Shown here: positions 47,654 through 57,445 of the stretch, piece by piece
How the letters are laid out: each line of letters begins with the position of its first letter
Position numbering within the stretch: the first letter of the stretch is position 1
Assembly: GCF_025564085.1 (NCBI RefSeq)
Contig: NZ_JAMGZJ010000066.1
Coordinates: 1 to 64,000 of the forward strand
Origin: Silvania confinis
GTDB lineage: Bacteria > Pseudomonadota > Gammaproteobacteria > Enterobacterales > Enterobacteriaceae
Length of the DNA: 64,000 nt
Reading direction: 5' to 3'
Program-made: the position numbers and the translations under genes
The notes under the pieces: generated by a model
Databases searched by the model: none
Seen by the model: the letters and a program-made list of their open reading frames with translations, nothing else
Told to the model about the DNA's origin: nothing

Positions 47654-49868
47654 TAAGGACTCCTGCTGTATTTGATGCTTCCGGCATACGTGTTTTTACG
47701 TGCGGTACCTCAACGGTGGGCCGCGAGCCCGTAGCGCGGGCCATCAGTCCTGGCATCACCTTGTCTGGCGCACCATCGCGGACGATGGTGCCTTCCTGCA
47801 CGACCAGTACGCGGGTCGCAAAATTAACGGCAGCCATCGGACGGTGAGTGGCAACGATGAGGATATCTTCTGGCTGCAGCCTGGCTTGCAATGCTTTCCA
47901 GACGCGGGTCTCCGCTTCGCCATCAAGCGAGGCCGTGGGTTCATCCAGCAGCCAGATACGGGGACGAGACATCAGCACACGTGCCAGGCCTACCAGCTGG
48001 CGTTGACCGCCAGAAAGACCTGAGCCACCTTCACTGATCGCCATATCCATCCCCAGCGGATTACTGGCAGCCACCTGATCCAGCGCCAGATCGCGGGTGA
48101 CGTCCGTCAGCGTGGTGTCGCTGACTGCCCCTGCGAGCATCAGATTGCTTCGCAGCGTGCCTTTGAAGAGCTGCACCGCCTGTGGCAGATAGCCAACCTG
48201 CGCGCTGACCAACTGAGGATCTATCTCCCACAAATCGGCATCGCCCAGGCGCACGCGGCCCTCACCAGGGCGATACAGCCCGGCCAGGATCTTCAGCAAC
48301 GTCGATTTACCGCCGCCAACAGGCCCTAACAGCAGAACACGTTCACCGGCGTTAAAGCGGAGTGCGGGAATATTGAGTTGTTGAACCGGAGACTGCGGAA
48401 AGGCGAAGCGCAGCTTTTCCACACTAATATGTTCTGGCAGGCGATCGGGCAACAACAGGGTCTGCCCAGGGCGGCGCTCCGTCGGTTTGCGCAGCAGGTT
48501 GTTCACCATATCCAGCGCTTCTCTGACCTGCTGCCACTGCATCAGGTACTGAACGCCCTGACTCACCGGCCCGATGACACGACCCCCGAGAATGCTGCAC
48601 GCGACCATGCCGCCGGTGGTCAAATACCCGGCCTCGACGCCCCAGACGCCCACCACGATCCCCATAACATAGGCCAGCGTCGACAGACTGCCGGTGGTGT
48701 TAGTACAGAACTGGCTGAGCGATTTTTGCTGAATGCTGTAGCCGGCGATGGAATTACTGAGCGTCTGCCAGTCTTGTGCAAAACGCCAGCCCGCATGACT
48801 GGCACGCAGGGTTTCGGCACCGCGAATACTGTCGACTAACAGGCCCAGACGCTCATTGCTGCGCAGCATCTGTTGGCGCGTGAGACGGCGTAAGCGCAGA
48901 CGGGTGAACAGGCCAAGCGCCAGCGCGACAGGGAGTATTCCGAGGTAAACCCAGCCGACGGGCCCACCGATCAAACCAATCAGCCCGATAAACAGCAGTG
49001 CAAACGGCAGATCCACGATCCCGAAGACCAGACCGGCAGAGACAACCTGCCGTACCGAATCCAGGGCCCCGACCTGGGCGGCCAGGGTGCCCAGACTGCC
49101 GGGCTGCTGGTCGAGTTGCAGGTGCAGCAGGTGTTCATAGACATGCTGAGAAAGGCGTTTATCCACACTGCTGGCCACGCTGTCCATCACGCGGGCTCGC
49201 AGTGTTTTGAGCAGCCAGTCCAGCCCTACCACCAGCACCATCCCCACGACCAGCGTGGTCAGAGTTGCCCAGGCCAGAGTGGGAACCACGCGATCGTAGA
49301 CCTGCATCGCGAAGAGCGAGGTGGGAATGGCCAGGATGTTCACCAGCAGCGTGGCGGCGACAACCCGGGATATCCAGCGGCGGTCGCGCAACAATTCTCG
49401 CCACACCAGGCGCATGGCCGGGTTTTCGCTATCAGCGATGTTCTCTGACTGTACGTGTGCAGTCAGGCTGAACCAGAGTACCGCCGTTTCGTCACCCGCC
49501 GTCGTACCCGGCGCACCGGTCACGATGTCGTCTATCGCCAGCGTTCGGGGTTCGGCGCCTTCACGGGTCAGCGTCAGGGTATCGGTGTTCCCGCCCTCAT
49601 GGTGTCGTTCGGCCAGCCACCATGTCTGTTCATGCCACATCAGTGCCGGGAGATGGCGGGGATCAAAACGCCGCCAGGGAAGCAACGCCAGCCTGACATC
49701 TTTCATCCCCGCGTCCGACAATAAACCGCGCACCTGATCCTGCGGGCGATCGGTCAACGGAGGGGCGGCCTGCGCACGCGCATACGCCTGCGTTAATGCC
49801 GCTTTATTCACCGGGGCATTTAGCTTGTCCAGCAGGGCCAGTAATTCAGAGAGAGGAACAGGTATCAT
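47643..49868 (-). CDS. Type I secretion ABC transporter, LapB/LssB type
   Basis: A 741-residue exporter. Residues 1-130 form a C39-like domain lacking the catalytic Cys, so no double-glycine leader cleavage is expected. A six-helix membrane domain lies at about 160-440. The ATPase has Walker A GPVGGGKST (515-523), signature LSGGQRQ, Walker B IWLLDEPTASLD and the H-loop ATHR. Degenerate C39 domains are the rule for exporters of giant adhesins such as LapA. It overlaps its neighbours at both ends, so translation is coupled through the operon. Confidence 0.94.
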   Translation of the reverse strand: MIPVPLSELLALLDKLNAPVNKAALTQAYARAQAAPPLTDRPQDQVRGLLSDAGMKDVRLALLPWRRFDPRHLPALMWHEQTWWLAERHHEGGNTDTLTLTREGAEPRTLAIDDIVTGAPGTTAGDETAVLWFSLTAHVQSENIADSENPAMRLVWRELLRDRRWISRVVAATLLVNILAIPTSLFAMQVYDRVVPTLAWATLTTLVVGMVLVVGLDWLLKTLRARVMDSVASSVDKRLSQHVYEHLLHLQLDQQPGSLGTLAAQVGALDSVRQVVSAGLVFGIVDLPFALLFIGLIGLIGGPVGWVYLGILPVALALGLFTRLRLRRLTRQQMLRSNERLGLLVDSIRGAETLRASHAGWRFAQDWQTLSNSIAGYSIQQKSLSQFCTNTTGSLSTLAYVMGIVVGVWGVEAGYLTTGGMVACSILGGRVIGPVSQGVQYLMQWQQVREALDMVNNLLRKPTERRPGQTLLLPDRLPEHISVEKLRFAFPQSPVQQLNIPALRFNAGERVLLLGPVGGGKSTLLKILAGLYRPGEGRVRLGDADLWEIDPQLVSAQVGYLPQAVQLFKGTLRSNLMLAGAVSDTTLTDVTRDLALDQVAASNPLGMDMAISEGGSGLSGGQRQLVGLARVLMSRPRIWLLDEPTASLDGEAETRVWKALQARLQPEDILIVATHRPMAAVNFATRVLVVQEGTIVRDGAPDKVMPGLMARATGSRPTVEVPHVKTRMPEASNTAGVLNGR

Positions 49869-51226
49869 CAGGGATGGCTCGCAGACGTGTTAGCTAATTG
49901 TGTGCCCGTGGGCAGGGCGCCGGAGGTATCGTCCATGCGTCCCGTGCGTGCGGCCAGGCGCAGACAGTCGCTCCGCCATGCCGATCGCACCGCGACCAGC
50001 GCTTGTTGTTGTTCGGTTAATTCGCGCACGGAGTTGAGGACGTCCAGCCAGCTTTTGTAGCCCGACTCGTACTGGCGACGGAACGATGCCAGCGTGTCGC
50101 TGAGTTCGATGACAGACTGCTCATACCCCGCGATCAGCGTCAGGTTAGCGTCACGCCGATCGAGCAACTGGCGTGTCTCAATGTCTTCGCTGTGGCGTTG
50201 TTGGGCCAGATCCTGGCGTGCGGACTCCACGCGTTCCAGCGCCGCGTTCTGCAGGCCGCGGGTCACCAGTCCCAGACCTTCCATCGTGCCGCTCACCACC
50301 ACATTGATCGTATTGTCATTTCTCTGGTTGGGGATACCGGAGTAGTCGTTACGAGAGGCTTGCAGGGAGACGGTCGGCATCGATGAGGTGCGCTGACGTT
50401 CCACATCCGTTTCAGCCAGCGTAACCCCCGCTTCACGTGCTCGCACGGTCGCACTCTGTGCAAGGACTTGTTCTTGTATAGACTCATCGGCTGGCAGTTT
50501 GAGGATGCTGCCAGGCACCGGCAGATCGCTTGCGATCGGCTCCTGAGTCAGGGATAACAGCGTGGATTCGGCGGTAAGCAGGTCCGATTTGGCCTGCTCT
50601 AACGAGGAACGCGCCTGCAACCATCGGGCCTTCGCCAGGCTGACATCGGCAGAAGATGCCAGTCCCCCCTGCGCACGGCGCTGGATCTGTTCCTGCAACG
50701 CCTGATGGTTGTTAACGTTCGCTTCAGCAACGGTAAGACGCTCGCGCACACCCTGCACATTCGCATAGGCCACTGCGGTCTGTTCCAGCAATTCACGACG
50801 CGTAGCCCAGGCCGTGGCTTGCTGAGCAACGGTGTCAGTGTCGGCGTAGTCAATGGCACTGTCGATACGCCCAAAAGCCCATAACGGCTGCGATACGCTC
50901 AGCGTGGTCGAACTGGAATCATTGTAACCGGAGATTTGCCCCGCCCCCGCGCTGGCCCCAAGCGTAGGCAAACGTGCCGCGCGGGCGCTATCGGCGTTGG
51001 CCTCTTTGGAACGCACAAGCGCCTGCTGACTGGCAAGGCCAGGGTGATGGAGCATGGTGCTGCGCAGTGCGGCAAACAAACCGCCCGCCGAGGTGTCGTC
51101 AGAAATGTGGTGCGAGGGGGACGAAGGCGCCCTCGCCTGAGCCATCGTCACAGAAATGACAAAGGGTAAAGAAAGTATGATTGCAGGAAGGATCTGACAA
51201 CCGTATCGACCTGGAAGAAACCCCAT
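49868..51226 (-). CDS. TolC-family outer-membrane channel of the adhesin exporter
   Basis: A 452-residue outer-membrane efflux protein, first gene of the operon. A signal peptide ends about VTMAQA (residue 31). Two OEP repeats follow, each with long helices (for example RAARLPTLGASAGAG, and later ESARQDLAQQRHSEDIETRQ), and SGYKSWLDVLNSVRELTEQQ near the end is characteristic of LapE-type channels. The ribosome site is weak. The long untranslated region upstream probably holds the operon promoter. Confidence 0.92.
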   Translation of the reverse strand: MGFLPGRYGCQILPAIILSLPFVISVTMAQARAPSSPSHHISDDTSAGGLFAALRSTMLHHPGLASQQALVRSKEANADSARAARLPTLGASAGAGQISGYNDSSSTTLSVSQPLWAFGRIDSAIDYADTDTVAQQATAWATRRELLEQTAVAYANVQGVRERLTVAEANVNNHQALQEQIQRRAQGGLASSADVSLAKARWLQARSSLEQAKSDLLTAESTLLSLTQEPIASDLPVPGSILKLPADESIQEQVLAQSATVRAREAGVTLAETDVERQRTSSMPTVSLQASRNDYSGIPNQRNDNTINVVVSGTMEGLGLVTRGLQNAALERVESARQDLAQQRHSEDIETRQLLDRRDANLTLIAGYEQSVIELSDTLASFRRQYESGYKSWLDVLNSVRELTEQQQALVAVRSAWRSDCLRLAARTGRMDDTSGALPTGTQLANTSASHP

Positions 51227-52026
51227 TGTCTGAAGGCCCTTTATTTAAGAAAGATTAAAAGACCCGCCGATCATGATTTTTCCCAGGTTATCCCGATATA
51301 ACAATGATTTATAATGGCGCGGCCGGAATAACAGGTTAGAAATAAGATAAAGCTTATTGTTTTACGCAATAATTACCGATTGGTAACATTCATGTCAAGG
51401 CGTGTAATCGTGTAATAAAAGCTGTAAAAGAGGGTTAATTAAGAAGATAAGTCCACTTAACGCAAATATATTCTCGGTGAGGGGTAATATCAGCGGTGAT
51501 ATATGGGATAAGGCAGTGGATTATATGCCACTAGCGGAAAGTGGTAGTGGGAGGTGTTGATTGTTTGGATACGTTAGAGATTGTCGCAGCCCCTGAGGAG
51601 GGGTGACGATTTATGGCAAAGCAAGGGGGGTATTCAGGGTTGTGGCTAATGGGTTGGCCTGTTTGTATGGATCGGGTCGTTCTCAGTGCCAGACAAACCA
51701 TCACACACGACCGCCCCATCACCTAAAAACACTGAAGCCAATGTTAATAACCCTGTCTACATAACTGCGGAATTAACGAAATAAACAAGGATGAGTCGGA
51801 CAGACCACCTGAATTAAACCTCGCTTAACATGCCTCGCATGACCAATACATCAGCTTGTTTAGCGCTTACCTTTTATAAATAAGGTGGCATGGGCGACAT
51901 TTTCACCACACGTAATCAAAATGAGGCTCTCTGAGGGATCACATTTTTCAGACCCGATCATTCCCTTACAAAAAGAAGGTGTTATCATCGGCCCGTAAAT
52001 ACCTTTCAACTCAACCCGAGGCTTTG
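51227..52026. other. Long AT-rich non-coding region upstream of the adhesin operon
   Basis: About 800 bases with no supported gene on either strand. It is richer in A and T than the coding neighbours, which is common for silenced surface-factor promoters bound by H-NS. A plus-strand TATAAT occurs at 51310-51315 and an AGTGG/CCACT inverted repeat near 51515-51532. The minus-strand promoter of the secretion operon must lie at the left end, but I cannot pick it reliably. Confidence 0.5.
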
Positions 52027-52053
52027 ATGCTGGAGAATGTAATCATCCGATAA
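52027..52053 (+). CDS. toiL: Leader peptide ToiL upstream of yjhX (topAI)
   Basis: ATG-CTG-GAG-AAT-GTA-ATC-ATC-CGA-TAA encodes MLENVIIR, which matches the ToiL leader peptide of E. coli as I remember it. GAGG lies six bases before the ATG. In E. coli, stalling of ribosomes on toiL by antibiotics opens the RNA and relieves Rho-dependent termination, so topAI is expressed. The 112-base gap to yjhX has room for the same structures. Confidence 0.75.
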   Translation: MLENVIIR

Positions 52054-52147
52054 TCAGCTCCCCGACCTTTTCAGGACGGACTGATTATCAATGCGCTGAA
52101 ATCGACTGCGGACACCGCTGTGTGTTTGCACATTTTGCACATGATGA

Positions 52148-52423
<276 letters not shown>

Positions 52424-52433
52424 GGAGCGGATT

Positions 52434-52952
52434 ATGGATACCCCACGTATTTTACTGTTAGCGAACGCGTTCATTTTTCTCATAACGACACGGCAGGTTA
52501 CGTGGCGGATGAAAATGTGACATGGCGGCATGTGTTGGCGCAACCTGGATTTCGGGCGGCGTTGCAGGGACGCTGGAATTGCTGGCGAAGAGTCTTCAAC
52601 CCGGAGGGATAATTCTTATCGGCAAACCGTACTGGCGTCAGATCACCACGACGGAAGAGATAGCTCAGGCATGTGGCGTCTCGTAGGTGGCCGACTTCCT
52701 CACCCTGCCGGACCTTGTCGCTTCCTTCGATAAACAGGGCTATGACCTGGTAGAAATGGTGCAGGCAGACCTGAAAGGGTGGGACGGATACGAAGCCGCG
52801 AAATGGATGACTATGTGCCGCTGGCTGAAGGAAAACGCTGACGATACTTTGCGCAGGAGGTTTGCACGGAGCTGACGATAGCACCTAAACGCCATGTGAC
52901 TTACACGCGGAAATACTTTGGTTGGGGCGTGTTTGCTTTAATTGCACAATAA
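52434..52952 (+). pseudogene. yjhP: yjhP methyltransferase remnant with internal deletion and frameshifts
   Basis: The 5' end reads MDTPRI as in YjhP. It then jumps, with a frame change, to a SERVHFSHNDTAGYVADENV segment that belongs about a third of the way into the E. coli protein. The missing part includes the SAM-binding LDLGSGSGE motif. The rest follows in pieces: GATWISGGVAGTLELLAKSL, YWRQITTTEEIAQACGVS then a stop, DFLTLPDLVASFDKQGYDLV, and after another shift APKRHVTYTRKYFGWGVFAL ending at TAA 52950-52952. It cannot make an active methyltransferase. Confidence 0.85.
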
Positions 52953-53013
52953 ATGGAGCATGCGGCATAACCCAAAGGGTTATACCGCCATTCAGTAAGG
53001 AGTGCACAACATT

Positions 53014-53154
53014 ATGAACGCCGCGCTACGCCTGAATGGTGAAAATCTTTTATCATTGCCATTTCCGTTACTGCAATCCCAGGAGCTTTATGGACAACCC
53101 TTCCTTTCTCTATTTATTGCTTTTCCCGGCCAAAAAGATGATGAAAGTGGGTAA
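53014..53154 (+). CDS. Short frame (46 residues) overlapping the GIY-YIG gene start
   Basis: An ATG with a strong AAGGAG site opens MNAALRLNGENLLSLPFPLL followed by QSQELYGQPFLSLFIAFPGQ and KDDESG. It overlaps the start of the next gene by 65 bases in another frame. It may be an upstream frame that tunes translation of the GIY-YIG gene, or the stump of a lost gene. No family is recognised. Confidence 0.35.
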   Translation: MNAALRLNGENLLSLPFPLLQSQELYGQPFLSLFIAFPGQKDDESG

Positions 53155-53944
53155 AGCCAACAACATCTATAACCGCGTTCAATCGCTAAGACGGTTCTGG
53201 GGCGAAGTGGATTATGAGCACTCATACCGGATTGCCTTGCCGCAGTCTGAGGTTTTTAAACTGGAAAAAATGCTACATTTTCTGTTAGCCAAATATCAGA
53301 CAGGCATTGATGCTGGTGACGGTTATACCGAGCTATTTTACATCGAGGCACTAGAGCCTGCGATTAAGCATATTCACTACGTTATTGAGCATGACGTCAT
53401 TAACGCTCAGTTGCAGCAGGGAATCGAAAAGCCGCAGATTAGCGCCGGTAAAAGCGCGGCACATCGCCACAGGAAAATGAAAAAGCAGTCAGATGCGATG
53501 ATAAGCAACCTTATCAGGGTGACGGAACAGTTCAGCAGGATAAATCGCTTACTGCTTATCTTACTGTTTAAACAGCATCGCCTTCGTTATCAATATGATA
53601 TTGAGGAGAATACCGTATTGTTTCGGATAGCGGATAACCGTACTGATCAGGGCGAAACTCTCAAGATAATGCGCATGTTTAGCTTTTTTATTGAAGACTT
53701 CAGGTACACGGGTGGAACCAACTACTGCTCGGGAGCCTGTAACAAAGGAACGATCACACAATACACCGTGCAGCTAATTTCAACCGACCACGACGCACAC
53801 CCTCTGGTGGCCTATCTCGCCTCGCAAAGCGAGCGGCTGTTTAACAAGTTGCCATCGCGCTCGTCGTTATTAACTGAAGATCTGCCGATACTGGAATCGG
53901 GCCGCATTCTGCGTGAGATATTACATAGCGAGGGCGAGGCTTAA
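53090..53944 (+). CDS. GIY-YIG nuclease-family protein (T5orf172/MUG113-like)
   Basis: A 284-residue protein from ATG 53090, preceded by AGGAG. Residues 4-90 read like the T5orf172-type GIY-YIG fold: FLYLLLFPAKKMMKVGKANN, then YNRVQSLRRFWG, and the EVFKLEKMLHFLL helix with the likely catalytic Glu. The remaining 190 residues (a basic KSAAHRHRKMKKQ segment, then a mixed region) match nothing I recognise. The frame extends to 53036 without a ribosome site. It sits between yjhX and a helicase in a variable region, so a phage- or defence-related role is plausible but unproven. Confidence 0.7.
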   Translation: MDNPSFLYLLLFPAKKMMKVGKANNIYNRVQSLRRFWGEVDYEHSYRIALPQSEVFKLEKMLHFLLAKYQTGIDAGDGYTELFYIEALEPAIKHIHYVIEHDVINAQLQQGIEKPQISAGKSAAHRHRKMKKQSDAMISNLIRVTEQFSRINRLLLILLFKQHRLRYQYDIEENTVLFRIADNRTDQGETLKIMRMFSFFIEDFRYTGGTNYCSGACNKGTITQYTVQLISTDHDAHPLVAYLASQSERLFNKLPSRSSLLTEDLPILESGRILREILHSEGEA

Positions 53945-53995
53945 GTTAAGTATATCGCCGCAGGCTCGTCGTACTATGGCAGTCATTCACCGTTG

Positions 53996-54118
53996 CTAAG
54001 CAAGGGCAAGCCTGCGCACCGTCATCAAGAAATCGAAAGGAGTCGAGTCCCAAAGCTCAGGTGAAAAATCAAATCCATAACGAATTTTGAACGCGTCATC
54101 CAGCCTGTCTTTGTAATA
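53996..54118 (-). pseudogene. C-terminal fragment of an unrecognised gene
   Basis: On the minus strand a 40-codon frame with no start reads YYKDRLDDAFKIRYGFDFSP followed by ELWDSTPFDFLMTVRRLALA and TAG. The composition is protein-like, and a stop directly precedes it, so it looks like the tail of a lost gene. The rest of 53945-54220 shows nothing else. Confidence 0.35.
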
Positions 54119-54220
54119 TTAAACAAAGTATCAATCTCTTCGGCTAACTCTTTTAGCATCCAACAGGAGGCTGTTACTTATACAAATTATTAGTACCCCT
54201 AATGGTATCCTCCCCCTCAA

Positions 54221-57200
54221 TTATGAGGTCATCTCCTGCATGATCGCTGCATTCTGCTTTGCGGTGTCGACTCTCCGTTCGTACTCTTCACTCGTAATGT
54301 TTTCATAACAACAGTCTGCCTCATCCCGACGAAATCGATTACAGCCATAAAAAGCTCCACCGTCTTTGTTCTTACGCTTAACCATGGTGCCAAGACCGCA
54401 GCGCCGACAGACAATTTCAATCTCCAGACATTCCGGATTTGCACATATTCTTTGCATGCCATTGTCCATCACCATCGGTGAGCTGCATTGTTTGCAGGAA
54501 CTGGCCATATAATCACAGGCTGGTGAGTGAGAGCAGACATAGAATTTCTTATCATAGCGGCTCACTTTGCCCGTTAAGGAGCCGGACTCACAATCTGGAC
54601 AACTCCATTGACCGACTTCAAGAGAATCACTTTTCGTAATGAGCTGTTTACCCATTTTTGCAATCTCCTCAACAAAAGCAGAGGTATTCTGGCTATCAAA
54701 GATCATAAATACATAGTGTCGGGCACGGGTAACGGCGACATAAAATAACCGACGCTCTTCAGCAAACAGGTATGGCTCTTGCTCCGGGAGAAGAAGGTCT
54801 ATCAGCTCATCATTTTCTTTGGCTGATGGAAAACTCCCTTTTTCAAGGCCAAGTAGGAGCACGTAATTTGCTTCCAGGCCTTTACTGGCATGCGCTGTTT
54901 GATATTGAATATCCAGAAGTGGAAATTCGACCATTAACGCCTTTACGTCCAGCTCCTTAAGGTCTCGCATATTTTCCAGACGATAGCGGCCGATAAGCAT
55001 TACGGGGGCCCGACGGGTACTGTTAAGTCTCAATTCACGATTATGGCAACGAGCAAGCGCTCTTCTGATTTGCTGACGATAAGCCTCAGCTTTTCTTAGG
55101 TTGCGGTCGGCAATATTGATATCAGGTATTTTTTCCTGAATATCGAGCAGTTGTACTGCTGCATGTTCCACCTGTACGTGGGTCGTAATCTCTTTCTTCA
55201 ACTGCGCCGGATTTCGAGTAACAAAGGTAGAGCTAAGCTCATGTATGCGATTGTTAAAGCGATAACTTTTGTCCAGAGGTAACATTTTTGCAGGCGAAAA
55301 CTGATGATCAAAACGGGTAAAAAAGCGAAGGTCTGAGCCATTGAAACGATAAATGGCCTGCCAGTCATCCCCTACTGCAAACAGCCGCATATTATCCCGG
55401 GTTGCCAGTAATGCCTTTAACAACTTCCCTCGCCCACCCGAAAGGTCCTGAAATTCATCAACCAGAACATAGTCATAGCGATGATGAAATTGCCCTTCCT
55501 CAAGTGCCGTTGTTGCTTCCGAGATCATATCGCTGAAGTCCATTTCTTGTTGATCTTTGAGATGGGCTTCATAGGCATCATAGACGGGTTTAAATAACGC
55601 GATAAATGCCTGAGTGCGCCCCATATCTATACGTTGGGGTGACGCCAGCAGATCTGAAAAAGAAAATTGCCCTTCCTTGAAAAGGCTAAGAAAACGGAGA
55701 ATCAGATCGATAAAGCCTTGCCACGGCGATGAACCCGAGCTTTTAAGCTCATCCAGGAGTGTGTCCGTGTCACGTAAATGCTGTGGCTCCTCCACCCGAT
55801 TAAGTAAATCGAGGATATTTTCTTCCAGCGTTCCTTCACTCAACTGGTAGCTGTATAACTCTTCCAGTCGGGTTTTGTGCTGTTGATGCAGTTTCCGCTT
55901 CCAGGCTAATCCTTCAAGATATGCGGCCTGATCGACAAAGGGGGCCGTTCTCATCTCTCGATCTACGCCAAGGTATTCAATATAGGTCTTACTGCCCGGT
56001 AAGTAGAAGTCAGGCTTATACTGGCGGCGTTCTATGGTTGCTGTATTAACCTCATAGTTCGCTTCATAAGCAAAGGGGACTGAATACAAATAGAGATAGT
56101 TGGCAACCCGTAATTCGCCGACACTTTTAACCCATTGCCCGGTCAGGGTGATCAAGCGGCAGCTTTGCAGAAACTCATGATATTCTTCAATGGCATTGAA
56201 ATCATATTCGCAACGACCTGGCGTGCTATAACAAACAAAATATTTAACTAGTTGGGTTTTATAATCATCGCTAAGACTTATTTCTGCTTCTAAAGTCGCT
56301 TCAATAAATTGTCGTAACTCATCATTTTGCTCAGCAAAGCGCGTAAGTGACCGCTTGACGCCAACACTTTGAGCGACAATACGATTGCCGAACGCATGGA
56401 AGGTAGTCGCTTTTAATTTATCCCCACTTTCCGGCAGTCGCTCAGCAATACGTTCAGCCATTTCCCGCGCGGCCTTGTTACCAAAGGCCAGCATTAAGAT
56501 ATTTTCAGGCTGAGCTAAACCCGCCTTCAACAGATATCCAGCCTTGCCTATTAGTGTCGACGTTTTTCCCGTCCCGGCACCTGCAACAACTAAAGTATGA
56601 TCTTCATTCGTGACACAAGCTTTACGCTGAGGGGAACTCAAGGGTTGTGATTCGATATGATCAAAGAAAGTCTGATAAGACGATACGAGTTGTGGAATGA
56701 CTCGCTCGTTGAAGTGATTTCTTCCCGACTCCGAAACATCATCCATGGATAACTTCAGCGCCAGCTGCGCAATAGGGTTATCGCCTTCTCTGGCAATAAA
56801 ATCAGCATCAATAGCAAGGTCCTGCAGACGTTGTTTAACCAGAATGAGCTGCGAAAAGGAGCGCCATTCCCATGAAGAGAAATAGTGTTCACCTTTTTGA
56901 TAACGTCTGACAACCTCTAGTAACTCTCGCCACTCAGCACTGTGTTGGAAAATATCCAGAGCTGCACACTGTATTTTTTGGATAAGAATTTCAAGATGTT
57001 GAAAATTGAAGCTTTTTATTCGATACGACTTGCTCGCAGTCCCCATTTCGATATCAGAGTACAACCATTTTCGAATGAGCTTAATATTTCGAATATCATC
57101 AACTGGCAATTGCACTTCCACACCATGGTGTTTGAATATCAATTGGCCCGAAGAAAGCGTTACTGTATTTGAACGTCGGCGTAAAATGCCCCACAGATCA

Positions 57201-57259
57201 TAAAATGGATGCGTCCTGAGGTTATGTTCACTTTGTAACTGCGGGGTCAATTTGTTCAT
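54221..57259 (-). CDS. UvrD/HelD-type helicase with nuclease-like insert and zinc fingers
   Basis: A 1012-residue SF1 helicase, about 330 longer than HelD. Residues 1-200 resemble the helicase IV N-terminal region. Walker A is GAGTGKTS (227-234) and motif II DEFQDL (601-606). Between them (about 380-432) lies a PD-(D/E)xK-like insert: GELRVANYL, YKPDFYLPG, TYIEYLG. The catalytic Lys is not at the usual ExK place. Motif VI region is FYVAVTRARHY. The C-terminus (about 890-990) has three Cys-rich fingers of the topoisomerase type. It follows hsdR by 187 bp behind a stem-loop, so it probably has its own promoter. I infer a DNA repair or phage-defence role. Confidence 0.82.
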   Translation of the reverse strand: MNKLTPQLQSEHNLRTHPFYDLWGILRRRSNTVTLSSGQLIFKHHGVEVQLPVDDIRNIKLIRKWLYSDIEMGTASKSYRIKSFNFQHLEILIQKIQCAALDIFQHSAEWRELLEVVRRYQKGEHYFSSWEWRSFSQLILVKQRLQDLAIDADFIAREGDNPIAQLALKLSMDDVSESGRNHFNERVIPQLVSSYQTFFDHIESQPLSSPQRKACVTNEDHTLVVAGAGTGKTSTLIGKAGYLLKAGLAQPENILMLAFGNKAAREMAERIAERLPESGDKLKATTFHAFGNRIVAQSVGVKRSLTRFAEQNDELRQFIEATLEAEISLSDDYKTQLVKYFVCYSTPGRCEYDFNAIEEYHEFLQSCRLITLTGQWVKSVGELRVANYLYLYSVPFAYEANYEVNTATIERRQYKPDFYLPGSKTYIEYLGVDREMRTAPFVDQAAYLEGLAWKRKLHQQHKTRLEELYSYQLSEGTLEENILDLLNRVEEPQHLRDTDTLLDELKSSGSSPWQGFIDLILRFLSLFKEGQFSFSDLLASPQRIDMGRTQAFIALFKPVYDAYEAHLKDQQEMDFSDMISEATTALEEGQFHHRYDYVLVDEFQDLSGGRGKLLKALLATRDNMRLFAVGDDWQAIYRFNGSDLRFFTRFDHQFSPAKMLPLDKSYRFNNRIHELSSTFVTRNPAQLKKEITTHVQVEHAAVQLLDIQEKIPDINIADRNLRKAEAYRQQIRRALARCHNRELRLNSTRRAPVMLIGRYRLENMRDLKELDVKALMVEFPLLDIQYQTAHASKGLEANYVLLLGLEKGSFPSAKENDELIDLLLPEQEPYLFAEERRLFYVAVTRARHYVFMIFDSQNTSAFVEEIAKMGKQLITKSDSLEVGQWSCPDCESGSLTGKVSRYDKKFYVCSHSPACDYMASSCKQCSSPMVMDNGMQRICANPECLEIEIVCRRCGLGTMVKRKNKDGGAFYGCNRFRRDEADCCYENITSEEYERRVDTAKQNAAIMQEMTS

Positions 57260-57400
57260 TCTTTATGAAAAAATCACACATGTAGAAGTTAAAAAAAGGA
57301 TGACCGAATAAATTGGAACATTCAGCATTGCCGTCGAGTTACTCGTCATGGCTAACACGCCCGTTCAATTGAATCTACGTTCACTTTATCAGGTTCGAAA

Positions 57401-57420
57401 GAGGGCAATATTCAGCCCTC
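57401..57420 (-). terminator. Stem-loop after hsdR
   Basis: On the minus strand GAGGGC pairs with GCCCTC around an eight-base loop and is followed by TTTC, 25 bases after the hsdR stop. The short T run makes it a modest terminator. Confidence 0.5.
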
Positions 57421-57445
57421 TCAATCTAAGTGAAGAGTGAAGGTG

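Noticed and set aside
51531..51722. Minus-strand 63-codon frame in the long intergenic region
   Set aside because: No ribosome site, no hydrophobic or domain pattern, and low protein-like character.
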